A stretch of 64,000 bases of DNA from positions 218,624,290-218,688,289 of the forward strand of contig CM073885.1 in assembly GCA_037176705.1 (NCBI GenBank). Reading direction: 5' to 3'. This DNA comes from Molossus alvarezi (taxonomy: Eukaryota > Chordata > Mammalia > Chiroptera > Molossidae). The position numbers and the translations under genes are program-made. Shown one piece after another: positions 57,701-61,911 of the stretch (position 1 is the stretch's first letter; every line of letters begins with the position of its first letter). The notes under the pieces were generated by a model. The model saw only the letters and a program-made list of their open reading frames with translations, did not search any database and was not told the origin of the DNA.

Positions 57701-60501
57701 ACTTCCGGATCATAGGGTAGTTCTATTTTTTATGTATTTATTTATTTTTTGAGAAACTGCCAGCCTGTTTTCCATAGTAGTTCTAGTTGTTTTTAATATT
57801 CGTTCTCAGCTCTCACTCAGAGATGACAGTTCTTCGGAGAAGAGGGAGACAACAGGGAGAAACAGAAGAGGCAGCAGGCGCTAGGGGATCCTTCACTCAA
57901 GGGGATCTCTCCCCTCACACACAGCTTCCCTTCTGGTCGGCTCTGTCCTTTCCTTCCTGCTCCCAAAGGTGGATGTGACCCCCGCAAGGCCGCCACACTC
58001 CTAGCCCGCCGCGGTAGGCAGAACGCGAGCCCCCTTCTAAATGCCCGCACCGTGATCCTTGGACCCTGGGAAAGCGTTACGTCGCGGGACAAAGGGACTT
58101 TGCCAACGTGATGAAGGCTCCAGACCTTAGAATCAGGAAATGATCCTGGATTGCCTGGGTGGGCCCAGCCTAGCCACAGGTGCTTTCAGAAGCAGAGAGC
58201 TGCCTCCAACTGGCCGGAGAAAAGGCGGGCAGAAGAGAGATGCCCCAGAGGGAAAACCAAACAAATGCATGTGTGAGCACTCAGTGCACAGTTGCTGTCT
58301 GAGCTGTAGGGGCCACAGACAAGGACTGGCTGAAGCCTCTGGGGGTAGGACAGTCCCGGGTGACAACCAGCAAGAAAATAGGGACCTCGGTCTTACAACT
58401 GCAAGGACCTAGATTTGGCCAACAACCACAGTCAGCTCAGAGATGGAGCCTTCCCCAGGTTTTCAGAAAGAAACACAGCCCTTCCCACTGCTCATGTTTG
58501 GGCCACGTGACCCACTTTGGGTTTCTAACATATAAAACTGTGAGATAATAAGTGGGTGTTGTTTTCAGCGGCTAAATTCGTGGTGCTTGGTCATGGTGGC
58601 AACAGGAAATTACTACACCCTCTCACTCACTTGGGTCTGTCCCAGCTGATCAGGACTGAGCCACGGCGTTGGGAGAGCCACTGGCCAGCCTGGCCAGCCC
58701 ACTCCACGTCTACTACTAATGGGCAAGGGCTACAGGGAGAATATTATTATTTCTTTTAATACCGTGTTTTGGAGAGATGTTTTTTTTTTCATCTGACTCT
58801 ACTAGATATCCATAATAGTAGCAGGAATTTCAGACCTAAAAATATATAAATGTATGTATGTTTACATATTCTCAAAGCAGAACATGCAAGTGACACTTTA
58901 AAAAAGGCTTTGGAATGATCAGCCTCCTGGCCAGTGATAAGGAAATAATCTTGGGGTCCCAGCAAAGCCTTGTAACAGCATCCCTTCCCCCAACGCTGCT
59001 CACATCAAGGGCTGGTCAGTTCCTTACGAGCTCTTCTTAAAGCCTCCTCTCCCCTTAGTTATAAAATATAACACATGTTCATTACCAAATAACAATCAAA
59101 GCACAGAATGTGATGAGGTGATGCATCAGAAAATAAAAGTACCCTTGTTCACAGTTCCACCTTTCCAGAAAGTTTTCATGTGATACAGAATATGTATGTA
59201 TATATAAACATACATGTCTATGTAAACAGAATTACTCTATACATATTATTCTATAACTTGCTTGTATTCATTGACTAATACATCTTTGGACATTTTCTTA
59301 TGTCAGTATATATAAAGCTGATCCATTCCCCCCCCCCCCCATTCTTTTTAATGATCACATAAAAATGGCTGTGAATTGCAAACGAGTAATTTACTAATTT
59401 TATACCCCATGGGTGGCCATTTATGCTGTCTGCATATTTCATTAATACAAATGAATATCCTCAGGCCCCTATTTTTTCAACCTTATATTAGTATAACTAT
59501 ATGATAAATACCCAGAAGTGAAATTACTGAGTTAAAGGGTGTGTATATTTAAACATTGATAGATACTGACAAAAATTATACTCAAAAGCATGCCAAGTTG
59601 ATTCTCCCAGAAACAGAGGATGAGCACCTGTCTTGTCCAAATCCTCTGCAACAGTGGTCTTACTACGTTTTTTTGTTTTTCACCTTTACCAATTTCTTAG
59701 GTAGAAAATGAGTTCTTATTGTGTTATTTACATTTCTTTCACTTTCAGTGAGGTGCATCATGTTTTCATATGTTTGCTGAACACTTACAATTCTTTTCAT
59801 GCCCTACTCATGTCCCTTGCAAATTTTTCCATCGAGCTCATTTTTCCTATTGATTTATTCAAGTTATTTGTATGTTAAGGAAATAACTCTTTTGTCTGAT
59901 GTGCTGTAAATATTTCCCCCCTGTGGGTTGTCTGACTCTACTGATAGTATTGTTTGCTATCATGAATTATAAATTTATACATAGTTAAGTAGATCGATAT
60001 TTTTCTTTTAGGCTTTTGATTTGTGCCACGGTTTTAAGTGCCTCCCCCACTCCAAGATTATATTTAAATGGTACCCACATCCCATCTCTTTCATTTCAGT
60101 CTTTTTATCCATTTGAAATTTAATTAAGAAGGGAGAAGAAATACTGATTTACTTTTTTTCCCCAGTGGTTGGAAGTTTTCCTAACATGATTTATTGAAAA
60201 AGCCATTTTTTCTCTCTCTGCTATGAAATATCATCTTTATTGTATAATAAATTCCTAAATTATATACTAAATAAATTCTCTGTTATTGACCTCTCTGCTT
60301 TGGTGTCATCATAAATTATTTTAATTATGTACTACTAAAATACATTATTTTGGGAGATCTGTGAGCTTTTTTGGCAAGTTAATTTTTTTTCAGGTGAACT
60401 TTTTATCAACTTCCAAAATACTTTTCTTTGTAATTTGACTGGACTCAGATAAGTTACTGTGTTAGGAAGGCTTAATTTTTACTCACCCAGAGAGATGCCA
60501 T
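6953..60501 (-). CDS. ANXA3: annexin A3 gene, coding span (12 coding exons, premature TGA in exon 4)
   Basis: This is the only gene recognised. Annexins are soluble proteins that bind acidic phospholipid membranes when calcium is present; annexin A3 is known mainly from myeloid cells and from membrane traffic and phospholipase inhibition. The spliced frame is 972 nt (323 codons plus stop), the length of human ANXA3 as I recall it. It begins MASLW, with the tryptophan at residue 5 typical of A3, and ends CGGDD. Four annexin repeats are visible. The type II calcium loops are GIGTDE (33-38), GAGTNE (105-110), WGTDE (190-194) and GAGTDE (264-269), with capping acids near D75, E147, E231 and D306. 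All introns are GT-AG and all phases fit. Codon 65 is TGA instead of the conserved glycine, so as read the protein would stop inside repeat 1. Orthology is very secure; functionality is not. Confidence 0.95.
7360..7545 (-). mobile_element. MIR SINE, antisense
   Basis: gaacttgtgccaaatcacat and gaggcaggatttgaacccag are a MIR in reverse. It lies in intron 12, about 350 nt from exon 13. Confidence 0.65.
8457..8780 (-). mobile_element. L1 3'-end fragment
   Basis: On the minus strand it holds the typical segment around agacctagagaacattatgc and tatgatttcacttatatgtg, ending in the G-rich L1 3' UTR. It is 5'-truncated. Confidence 0.75.
8790..9400 (+). mobile_element. L2 LINE remnant, left part
   Basis: Pyrimidine-rich coding-like L2 sequence that stops at the 16-bp duplication and continues at 10829 after the inserted L1. 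Confidence 0.55.
9401..10828 (-). mobile_element. 5'-truncated L1 with decayed ORF2 C-terminus, split by a SINE
   Basis: Minus-strand translation shows pieces of the L1 reverse-transcriptase ORF2 C-terminal part, e.g. [33 protein letters not shown] and, upstream, [20 protein letters not shown]. It is bounded by an identical 16-bp target-site duplication, actcctaatatctttt (9385-9400 and 10829-10844), and interrupted by the SINE at 10247-10484. The frames are broken; it is not a functional gene. Confidence 0.9.
10247..10484 (-). mobile_element. Ves-type SINE inserted in an L1
   Basis: Reversed head at ggctgagccaaactgtccag. Flanks tctgcctattttt and tctgcccattttt look like a target-site duplication of the host L1. 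Confidence 0.87.
10829..11450 (+). mobile_element. L2 LINE remnant, right part
   Basis: aagacaaaatctttaaactt, tgtcctgtgtggcctggtcc, gctttccacttgcaattcct and the ending gcttggcacataattctcat through cagtaaatatt are L2 3'-end landmarks. Confidence 0.7.
12070..12600 (+). mobile_element. ancient endogenous-retrovirus LTR (ERV1-like)
   Basis: The segment aaatttggttattctctcct, taatctgcctcatgtagatt and taattattagagcaggtg is the typical R/U5 region of ERV1-class LTRs. No intact viral genes follow. Confidence 0.55.
12820..14000. other. unclassified GC-richer intron 12 segment
   Basis: This stretch between the ERV1-like LTR and the SINE/minisatellite has frames of 60-95 codons on both strands but no protein I recognise. 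It may be decayed retroviral internal sequence next to the LTR at 12070-12600; I have no domain evidence. Confidence 0.3.
14153..14738 (+). mobile_element. Ves-type SINE expanded by an internal minisatellite
   Basis: It starts ggccagcgtggctcaggtgg and ends in a CT-rich tail with ctctctctctaaagagaaatc. It is flanked by a 16-bp target-site duplication (gaaaactgaaaggaag at 14137-14152, gagaactgaaaggaag at 14739-14754; 15 of 16 match). At about 586 bp it is more than twice normal SINE length because of the tandem array. Confidence 0.88.
14198..14660. repeat. minisatellite of 39-bp units changing to 51-bp units, inside a SINE
   Basis: Units of about 39 bp, starting agaagggctgcattcactcc and ending gggcacataccc, repeat about seven times from 14198. 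From about 14468 an extra 13-bp agggcacataccc is added to 38-39 bp units, giving a 51-bp higher-order repeat. Both periods are multiples of three (39 = 13 codons, 51 = 17 codons), which explains the long open frames on both strands. The unit derives from the B-box region of the surrounding SINE. Confidence 0.92.
14815..15098 (+). mobile_element. L1 3' end
   Basis: Contains the typical ctatcacatgacctcactta, a G-rich 3' UTR (gggtgggattgggaggaggg) and aacatctgtaac before an A-tail. Confidence 0.8.
15490..16330 (+). mobile_element. old L1-derived sequence
   Basis: Plus-strand motifs of decayed L1 ORF2 and 3' end: gatataatttctcacccatcag, tgtttacaacagcaagagac and ataatggaacgataagcagc. Divergent, family not assigned. 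Confidence 0.65.
16612..16734 (-). CDS. ANXA3: ANXA3 exon 12 (residues 264-304)
   Basis: The exon is 123 nt, phase 0, exactly 41 codons as in human. It begins at the fourth calcium loop, GAGTDE, continues [18 protein letters not shown] and ends GYSLYSAIK. The acceptor is tcttaacag and the donor gtaagt. Confidence 0.96.
16865..17060 (-). mobile_element. L2 LINE 3' end, antisense
   Basis: catctgttcaagaaatattt followed by attgagaacttactctgcc is the L2 tail in reverse. Confidence 0.55.
17645..17800 (-). mobile_element. L2 LINE 3' end, antisense
   Basis: aacaaatgcttattgagcat, ctactatatgccaggcattg and a gtcctcatggggtcgccat stretch are the L2 tail in reverse. Confidence 0.7.
18430..18545 (+). mobile_element. 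MIR SINE fragment
   Basis: tctactgcctccacttactg and tgtgggaaatcacgcagcca fit a diverged MIR core in plus orientation. Confidence 0.5.
18697..18755 (-). CDS. ANXA3: ANXA3 exon 11 (residues 244-263)
   Basis: The exon is 59 nt and encodes [20 protein letters not shown], the junction of repeats 3 and 4. The acceptor is tttttatacag; the donor gttggt is weak but fits the phase exactly. A 25-bp tandem duplication lies 28 to 77 nt upstream of the acceptor, in the branch-point zone. Confidence 0.94.
18783..18832. repeat. 25-bp tandem duplication upstream of exon 11
   Basis: gtcacttaatagaaactgag and gtcacttaatagaaattgag start two adjacent 25-bp units that differ at two bases. On the gene strand it lies 28 to 77 nt before the exon 11 acceptor. 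Confidence 0.9.
18835..20500. other. ANXA3 intron 10 DNA without recognised genes
   Basis: AT-rich single-copy-like sequence. 20040-20410 has an LTR-like feel but no landmark I can name. Confidence 0.5.
20500..20735 (+). mobile_element. old L1 3' end
   Basis: gggtacagggtttctttgga, gatggttgcacaactctgta and the following T/A-rich end are typical of ancient mammalian L1M elements. Confidence 0.6.
21149..21196. repeat. (TC)n microsatellite followed by poly-T
   Basis: About 23 TC units, then tttcctttcctttac and a T run at 21210-21235. Confidence 0.97.
21400..21655 (+). mobile_element. Ves-type SINE
   Basis: Head ccctggctggtttggctcag, B box gggttcaattccgg, body ending tcccctggtgaagatttttt. Confidence 0.9.
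21755..21935 (+). mobile_element. MIR SINE
   Basis: gaatttaacttttttgtgcc, tcaggtttcctaacccatgg and gcgcagtgctgggtacacac follow MIR order. Confidence 0.7.
22842..22937 (-). CDS. ANXA3: ANXA3 exon 10 (residues 212-244)
   Basis: The exon is 96 nt and encodes [20 protein letters not shown], then [12 protein letters not shown]231 caps calcium site 3. The acceptor is gctttttag and the donor gtaagc. A longer open frame surrounds it, but only this part matches annexin A3 and is bounded by splice sites. Confidence 0.96.
23574..23816 (-). mobile_element. Ves-type SINE
   Basis: Reads on the minus strand from gccctggccagtttggctca to the tail tctggtgaggataaaaaaa. It lies in intron 9 of ANXA3. Confidence 0.9.
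24575..24668 (-). CDS. ANXA3: ANXA3 exon 9 (residues 181-212)
   Basis: The exon is 94 nt and begins [16 protein letters not shown], then encodes [15 protein letters not shown] plus one base. This is the third annexin repeat with its variant calcium loop. Human A3 has leucine where this sequence has Arg211. The acceptor is gtcccccag and the donor gtaagg. A sense-oriented SINE lies about 50 nt upstream of the acceptor. Confidence 0.96.
24720..24975 (-). mobile_element. Ves-type SINE close to ANXA3 exon 9
   Basis: Reads on the minus strand from gccctggccggtttggctca to the tail ctcaggtgaggataaaaaa. Flanks ctctttctctctct and ctctttctctcttt suggest a duplication. It is about 50 nt upstream of the exon 9 acceptor and sense to the gene. 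Confidence 0.9.
25292..25348 (-). CDS. ANXA3: ANXA3 exon 8 (residues 162-180)
   Basis: The exon is 57 nt, phase 0, encoding [19 protein letters not shown]. It is the linker between repeats 2 and 3 and the start of repeat 3. The acceptor is ttgtttag and the donor gtcagt. Compared with human it differs at two lysine or glutamine positions, as I recall them. Confidence 0.95.
25465..25562 (+). mobile_element. MIR SINE fragment
   Basis: ggctccagttctggccctgt and tttctgagcctcagtttcct form the MIR core, next to an L1. Confidence 0.65.
25565..26945 (+). mobile_element. L1 fragment, split by a SINE
   Basis: Starts with L1 ORF2-like gatataggacttgtatccaa, resumes after the SINE with gggacttgcgaatcaaaac, attgctggaggaatgtaaaa and cccaaacttggaagcaacca, and ends in ttctctaaaaaataaagtc and an A-tail. 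The frame is broken throughout. Confidence 0.85.
25681..25920 (-). mobile_element. Ves-type SINE inserted in an L1
   Basis: Minus-strand head gccctggctagtttgactca. The flanks share aagaattctt (25671-25680 and 25927-25936). It splits the L1 fragment that runs from 25565 to 26945. Confidence 0.9.
26964..27205 (+). mobile_element. Ves-type SINE
   Basis: Head ccatggctggtttggctcag, B box gggttcagttcctg, tail tcctctagtgaggataaaaa. It sits directly on the A-tail of an L1. Confidence 0.9.
27490..27790 (-). mobile_element. MIR-like sequence, antisense, split by a TATC microsatellite
   Basis: ctgattactttctatgtgct and the later gcatcctatgaagttagtac with gtgaaaacaagggctttga fit a reversed MIR with the microsatellite between. 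Confidence 0.45.
27564..27638. repeat. (TATC)n microsatellite
   Basis: About 18 TATC units with two TGTC variants near the left end. Confidence 0.97.
27824..28002. repeat. degenerate CA-rich minisatellite
   Basis: Variants of tgcacacacacagatg and accatatgcacacac recur in irregular spacing. The open frames across it are rich in Cys/His/Thr only because of the repeat. Confidence 0.8.
28005..28890. other. ANXA3 intron 7 DNA next to exon 7
   Basis: AT-rich sequence with no repeat landmark or open frame of note. Confidence 0.5.
28891..28970 (-). CDS. ANXA3: ANXA3 exon 7 (residues 135-161)
   Basis: The exon is 80 nt and encodes [20 protein letters not shown] through LLTLAD. E147 in SSETSG is the acidic cap of calcium site 2. 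The acceptor is ttggtttcag and the donor gtaagg. Confidence 0.95.
29562..29780 (-). mobile_element. Ves-type SINE (subfamily with ttttattgatttta tail)
   Basis: Minus-strand head ccctggctggtgtggcttag and B box ggttcgattcctag. The end is the reverse of atatgtttttattgatttta, unlike the subfamily ending in gtgaggataaaa. Confidence 0.88.
30523..30800 (+). mobile_element. Ves-type SINE with exact target-site duplication
   Basis: Head ccctggtcagtttggctcaa. It contains a (TC)n tract at 30678-30720. Flanked by identical aatatcaagccaa (30510-30522 and 30802-30814). Confidence 0.93.
30840..31500 (-). other. intronic segment with a 169-codon open frame, product unknown
   Basis: On the gene strand, 31363-30854 is open for 169 codons, and the middle ([20 protein letters not shown]) is not low-complexity. 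I do not recognise it. There is no splice-site pair, start context or family match I can point to. It may be a decayed insertion or chance. Confidence 0.2.
31957..32176 (-). mobile_element. Ves-type SINE
   Basis: Minus-strand head agcctggctggtgtggctca and tail in reverse of atgtttttattgattttttt. Flanks gaaccacagtttttaaaa and gaaccaaatttttaaaa resemble each other. Confidence 0.87.
33090..33720 (+). mobile_element. ancient LTR-like repeat, copy 2
   Basis: gactggcgatggagtttagt, catgcctgtgtaatgaaacc, gctgggaggctcctgcatcc and ttcttgagttctatcagtca parallel the copies at 2410 and 54870. Solo; no coding remnant. Confidence 0.65.
34121..34180. repeat. imperfect tandem duplication beside the exon 6 donor
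   Basis: gtgaatggcggcaaaggtaa-gcag and gtgaatggtggcaaaggtaa-gcag occur 34 bp apart. The nearer copy ends 12 nt from exon 6, inside intron 6. Confidence 0.85.
34192..34282 (-). CDS. ANXA3: ANXA3 exon 6 (residues 105-135)
   Basis: The exon is 91 nt. It begins at the second calcium loop, GAGTNE, and runs to SQAYYT plus the first base of the next codon. The acceptor is cttttcag; the donor is the weaker gtgatc. About 12 nt beyond the donor, in the intron, lies a short imperfect tandem duplication. Confidence 0.95.
35308..35525 (-). mobile_element. Ves-type SINE
   Basis: Minus-strand head ttcagccggtgtggctcagt, B box ggttcaattcccc, tail in reverse of atgttttattgatttttt. Confidence 0.86.
35528..35922 (+). 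mobile_element. LTR-like ancient repeat
   Basis: catcttggccaggccacagt, gtgggcctcgtttagtcagt, ctccataatcatgtaaccaa and attggttctgcctctccggg follow a common mammalian LTR-type repeat. Family not certain. Confidence 0.5.
36615..36728 (-). CDS. ANXA3: ANXA3 exon 5 (residues 67-104)
   Basis: The exon is 114 nt, phase 0 at both ends. It encodes [20 protein letters not shown] through KKSMK. It holds the end of repeat 1, with D75 in GDLSG as the acidic cap of the first type II calcium site, and the start of repeat 2. The acceptor is attgtag and the donor gtatga. The frame is open. Confidence 0.95.
37887..38095 (+). mobile_element. Ves-type SINE with target-site duplication
   Basis: Head cccagccagtgtggctcagt; tail ctctaaaatcaataaagaaa. 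Flanked by identical tcagttagaca at 37876-37886 and 38096-38106. Confidence 0.92.
38385..38990 (+). mobile_element. L2 LINE 3' region
   Basis: cccccagtggttctccattg, tagaataaaatctaaactcc, ggattttgcacttactgtac and aatagaatgttagctctacg match the L2 3' part in order. Confidence 0.75.
39140..39345 (+). mobile_element. MER20-like hAT-Charlie element
   Basis: gattctttgttgggggaggc, gcattgtaggatgtttagca, gcatccctgacctgtaccca and the closing gtttggagccacc are MER20 landmarks. Confidence 0.75.
39571..39665 (-). CDS. ANXA3: ANXA3 exon 4 (residues 35-66) carrying an in-frame TGA
   Basis: The exon is 95 nt. It completes the loop GIGTDE and encodes the middle of repeat 1, including [18 protein letters not shown]. 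It should end AAYGK but reads AAY-stop-K, because the codon at 39576-39574 is TGA where a glycine codon is expected; one base (A at 39576 on the plus strand instead of C) accounts for it. The donor gtacag and acceptor tttttttag are intact. Skipping this exon alone would shift the frame, whereas skipping exons 3 and 4 together (183 nt) would not. Confidence 0.94.
40070..40255 (-). mobile_element. MIR SINE, antisense
   Basis: gagaacctaccatgtgctaa, aggtgaagacactaacattt and gagcaggaatttgaacccaa are a MIR in reverse. Confidence 0.65.
40830..41220 (+). mobile_element. L2 LINE remnant
   Basis: tcctgggactcaccctacat, tgcatctgatcatattgatc and ttctgtaaccttcaggatga fit L2. Confidence 0.5.
41500..42345 (+). 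mobile_element. old L1-derived sequence
   Basis: aaaatggacaaaagatacga, agagagcagtttggcaaaaa and ggataaatctcaaaaacata are decayed L1 ORF2 / 3' end motifs in plus orientation. Confidence 0.7.
42362..42580 (+). mobile_element. Ves-type SINE with exact target-site duplication
   Basis: Head ccggccggtgtggctcagtg; tail ctaaaatcaataaaggaaa. Flanked by identical aagaaaatatggca (42348-42361 and 42581-42594). Confidence 0.93.
42781..42868 (-). CDS. ANXA3: ANXA3 exon 3 (residues 6-35)
   Basis: The exon is 88 nt and encodes [16 protein letters not shown] through the start of repeat 1, ending in the first base of Gly35 (phase 1). The acceptor is ttccttccag and the donor gtgagc. It holds the N-terminal tail and the first helix of annexin repeat 1, up to the GIG part of the calcium loop GIGTDE. 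The 3' end of an L1 element reaches to within about ten bases of its acceptor. Confidence 0.95.
42881..43099 (-). mobile_element. truncated L1 3' end abutting ANXA3 exon 3
   Basis: Read on the minus strand it shows the G-rich L1 3' UTR (gggtcaataggggaaagg), then catctgtaatacattcaac and aataaagata, matching the L1 ends at 1-105 and 14815-15098. It is in the same orientation as ANXA3 and ends about ten bases from the exon 3 acceptor. Flanks tggaaggaatt (42870-42880) and tggaagaaaat (43100-43110) may be its target-site duplication, which would include the acceptor's pyrimidine tract. Confidence 0.82.
43111..45170. other. ANXA3 intron 2 DNA without recognised genes
   Basis: Mixed-composition sequence with no clear repeat landmarks, apart from a short (CA)n at 45000-45015. 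Confidence 0.5.
45189..45441 (-). mobile_element. Ves-type SINE with exact target-site duplication
   Basis: Minus-strand head gccctggccggtttggctca. Flanked by an identical 17-bp aagaaatagaatctttt (45172-45188 and 45442-45458), so it is probably a fairly young insertion. Confidence 0.94.
45470..45655 (-). mobile_element. MIR SINE, antisense
   Basis: gaacaaagtgctttatagac, ggagaaataacttgcttaac and tggaatttgaacccacctcc are a MIR in reverse, next to a MER5A-like element. Confidence 0.6.
45690..45905 (+). mobile_element. MER5A-like hAT-Charlie element
   Basis: actggttctcaaagtgtggt, gcagtgcaaacttcagaccc and gattctaatacatgctaaag are typical of MER5A. Confidence 0.75.
46395..46575 (-). mobile_element. 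MIR SINE, antisense
   Basis: ttagctcattcaatcctcac, tattcacagatgagaataaa and gtaacttgcccaaggtcaca are a MIR in reverse. Confidence 0.7.
47240..47860 (-). mobile_element. LTR-like interspersed repeat, copy 1
   Basis: It aligns through its length with 52120-52850: both have ggaggatgagrt-gtgg then aagctt(t/c)att-t-catgg, ttcagcagagctag, tgtgtggggtcca and actgacaggcaagtntcttcc. On the minus strand copy 1 has AATAAA (gcaaataaagcttt) followed by an LTR-like end, so it is probably a solo LTR. Family unknown. Confidence 0.6.
47880..48262 (+). mobile_element. MLT1-type (MaLR) LTR
   Basis: gaactgtgtccccccaaaag, tgatatgttggaaccctaat, gttaagatgaggttattcca and ttcagcctccagaaccgtga are the standard MLT1 landmarks. 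The 3' end (ctaaatttctgtggtttaag) resumes at 48411 after an insertion. Confidence 0.82.
48255..48407 (+). repeat. left arm of an inverted-repeat pair
   Basis: Its reverse complement matches 48810-48955 almost throughout: shared ggcaggtgacagg, ggagacagacacgca, ctcctgctgtgttt and gcaagtgtcactcacggtt. It interrupts an MLT1 LTR. Confidence 0.85.
48408..48470 (+). mobile_element. MLT1 3' end, displaced by an insertion
   Basis: ctaaatttctgtggtttaag is the expected continuation of the MLT1 LTR that breaks off at 48262. Confidence 0.6.
48810..48955 (-). repeat. right arm of an inverted-repeat pair
   Basis: Inverse copy of 48255-48407 across a spacer of about 400 bp. It has a small deletion near ttttcctgattcagtga relative to the left arm. 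Confidence 0.85.
49191..49462 (-). mobile_element. Ves-type SINE with GA/CG-rich tract
   Basis: Minus-strand head gccctggccggtttggctca; tail in reverse of aatcctcactggaggacatt. The CT tract has grown into a (GA)n with a gcgcgcgcg interruption at about 49283-49292. Confidence 0.9.
49540..49700 (-). mobile_element. MIR SINE, antisense
   Basis: tttaactctctccaaaccaa, cccattttacaggggagaag and cagagccgggacgcgaaccc are a MIR in reverse. Confidence 0.65.
49838..49945. other. CpG-rich patch inside ANXA3 intron 2
   Basis: Roughly a dozen CpGs lie within about 110 bp (tcgcctcgtgggc, cctcgcggctgctgcgtcc, gtcgcggacatcgcgcc). It is surrounded by CpG-poor L2/MIR material. It could be an internal regulatory element, or chance GC richness. 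Confidence 0.4.
50000..50430 (+). mobile_element. L2 LINE remnant
   Basis: aataaaggccaaactcctcg, ctccatccggaatgttttgc and agtgacctgcacaaaggtca fit an L2 3' region. Confidence 0.55.
50440..51480. other. ANXA3 intron 2 DNA without recognised genes
   Basis: Moderately GC-rich. Frames up to 127 codons on the minus strand have no recognisable product. Confidence 0.45.
51490..51835 (+). mobile_element. L2 LINE 3' end
   Basis: tgctgtatccccagagccta and agtagatatttgttaaatga are the L2 terminus. Confidence 0.75.
52120..52850 (-). mobile_element. LTR-like interspersed repeat, copy 2
   Basis: Second copy of the repeat at 47240-47860, same orientation. It differs by substitutions and small indels and has the same order of blocks. 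Its open frames of 60-75 codons are incidental. Confidence 0.6.
52889..53078 (-). mobile_element. Ves-type SINE with exact target-site duplication
   Basis: Minus-strand head agcccagctggtgtggctca. Flanked by identical cttctgtatcact (52876-52888 and 53079-53091). Confidence 0.92.
53092..53612. other. ANXA3 intron 2 DNA, nothing recognised
   Basis: No repeat landmark or gene seen between the SINE and the hAT-like element. Confidence 0.5.
53621..53885 (+). mobile_element. non-autonomous hAT-like DNA transposon, copy 2
   Basis: Same family and orientation as 888-1155. The right end, ggttgaaaattgctg, is the inverse of the left end, caattttcagcc. Flanks tatttcat and gtatttat are compatible with an 8-bp target-site duplication that has diverged. 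Confidence 0.7.
54870..55350 (+). mobile_element. ancient LTR-like repeat, copy 3
   Basis: gggactggagattcagctca, agctctgcacccagggccct and cagcgagttctgtgagttgt match the order of the copies at 2410 and 33090. Confidence 0.6.
55385..55665 (+). mobile_element. old L1 3' end
   Basis: caccaagagtgaactgcaat, tatgggaaacctctgtactt and ccctctcaattttgctgtg parallel the end of the L1 at 26700-26940. It ends in a short TA/CATA-rich stretch. Confidence 0.75.
56000..56180 (+). mobile_element. 181-bp non-autonomous hAT-like element
   Basis: It starts cagggtggggaacc and ends gggagtcccgccctg; the inverse of the end is cagggcgggactccc, giving 14-15 bp terminal inverted repeats. Internal sequence includes gccaagggccattgggatat. 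I see no convincing 8-bp duplication. Confidence 0.65.
56181..57182. other. ANXA3 intron 2 DNA, nothing recognised
   Basis: AT-rich; only short incidental frames. Confidence 0.5.
57183..57795 (-). mobile_element. old L1-derived sequence
   Basis: Minus-strand translation gives [20 protein letters not shown], a typical L1 ORF2 C-terminal stretch. Adjoining sequence such as aaccacagttctattttgtc (plus) is an ancient L1 3' region. Confidence 0.75.
58005..58615 (+). mobile_element. MLT1-type (MaLR) LTR
   Basis: gggactttgccaacgtgatg, atcctggattgcctgggtgg, actttgggtttctaacatat and gtgagataataagtgggtgt follow MLT1 order. Its CpGs at 57990-58090 are unusually well preserved. Confidence 0.78.
59390..60420 (-). 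mobile_element. probable old L1-derived sequence
   Basis: ataaatacccagaagtgaaa, aggtgcatcatgttttcata and tgttaaggaaataactcttt (plus strand) resemble antisense ancient L1 ORF2. It is AT-rich and divergent. It fills most of intron 1 next to exon 2. Confidence 0.5.
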
Positions 60502-60534
60502 GCTGTCCCACCTTTGCCTTGAGTTCAGATCACA
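60487..60534 (-). CDS. ANXA3: ANXA3 exon 2 (start codon, residues 1-5)
   Basis: The acceptor (ttttaataggttag) opens the exon at 60534. About 33 nt of 5' UTR then lead to ATG at 60501-60499, in the context gggacagcATGG with G at +4. The coding part reads MASLW and ends at the donor gtgagt (phase 0). Human A3 begins MASIW. Tryptophan 5 is characteristic of annexin A3 and belongs to its short N-terminal tail. Confidence 0.92.
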
Positions 60535-61379
60535 CTAACCTATTAAAAGGGGGAAAAAATTAGCAAAGGGAACAAGTCAAAGATTCCAAACACAGTAAAT
60601 TCACCAACTCTTAATCTTTAATCCAGAAAACAGAACCAACATTCAAAGAGAAACCCCTCCCAGAAGAGGATGTGTCTTTAACATCAAGTAGCCCATTTGC
60701 TAAACAAACATTTACTGAGAGCCTACCTTATATAAGAGAAGGGCTCAAAAGAGAGAAAAATTTTCTGACTTAAGGGTCTTATAAATGTGTTTCCAGGAAA
60801 GCCAATTATGACTCATTTAAAATCCAGTAGAACTACTTTGATTGTTGATTTCTTTTAATCAGGACAGACCACCGTGGTAGAGAACAACAAAAACACAGGA
60901 AATTGCCCCCCTCCTGCCCTCCATCAACGTACAAGGAATCAACTTGATTCCTTGTGCTTGACAGTGAAATCTCCATTTACATTTTACAAGGCTCCAAGCC
61001 TACAGACCTTTACAGACAGACATGCCTGCCCTTGGACAGGCGTCTAGTCCTCGGGTAGAATGCAGAGGGCGGCTCTTCCATGGAGCCTCAGTTGGGAACC
61101 CGTAAGTCAACGTTACTCAAACATGCTGATGTATCTCCAGGGTTGATTTAGAAATGCAAGTTGCTCCCACCCATCCTGGGAACAAAATATTCTAAAAATA
61201 CAATGATAGCCCTAAAACAAAGTTCAACAGGAAATTACACCATTGGTCACTGAAAATATTTAGCCCTGATTTTCTCAGGCTCTCTGTAGCAGAGGGCAGT
61301 GGGCTCTCTAGTTACAGGGTCTAACACCATATATGTTCCTCTCTATAGGTAATGGATACAAGGTATCACTAGTTATTGT

Positions 61380-61624
61380 TTTTTTTTTAATCCTTACCTG
61401 AGGACATTTTTGCATTTATCTTCAGATGGGGGAAGGGGGAAGAAAAGAGAGAGAAACATTTATGTGAGAAAGACACATCGACTGGTTGCCACCCACACGA
61501 CCCCAACAGGGGCTGGGGCCAGGCCTAAACTGCAACCGAAGTATGTGTCCTTAGCGGGAACCGAACCTGGGACTCTCTGGTCCATGGGCCAATGCTCTAA
61601 CTGCTGAGCCAAACTGGCCAGGGC
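61380..61624 (-). mobile_element. Ves-type SINE with target-site duplication
   Basis: Minus-strand head gccctggccagtttggctca. The flanks cactagttattgtttt and cactagttcttgtttt differ at one base. Confidence 0.9.
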
Positions 61625-61911
61625 ACTAGTTCTTGTTTTGCCTTTTAAAGCTAGACACAATGTTTCTGCCCCTCAGTTTTCTTACCTGGTAAAAGGAGGA
61701 GGGTTGTTGCTGGCATTGAATAAAATAATATGTATCATCATATCAGCTAGTTTTTCGAGCCCTTACTATGTGCCAGGTAATATAAAAAGCACTAAAAGAT
61801 TAATTTTGTAAAGCTAGACTTTTAATTTTTTTTATGTTTGCTCCCTGGGGCACATAAGGCAATTTAAAAAAAAAGCTCATAGAATGAATGAATGATTTAA
61901 TATAAGCCTCA

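Noticed and set aside
59328..59340. Poly-C run of 13 as a structural element
   Set aside because: Single homopolymer in an intron; length may be a sequencing artefact.
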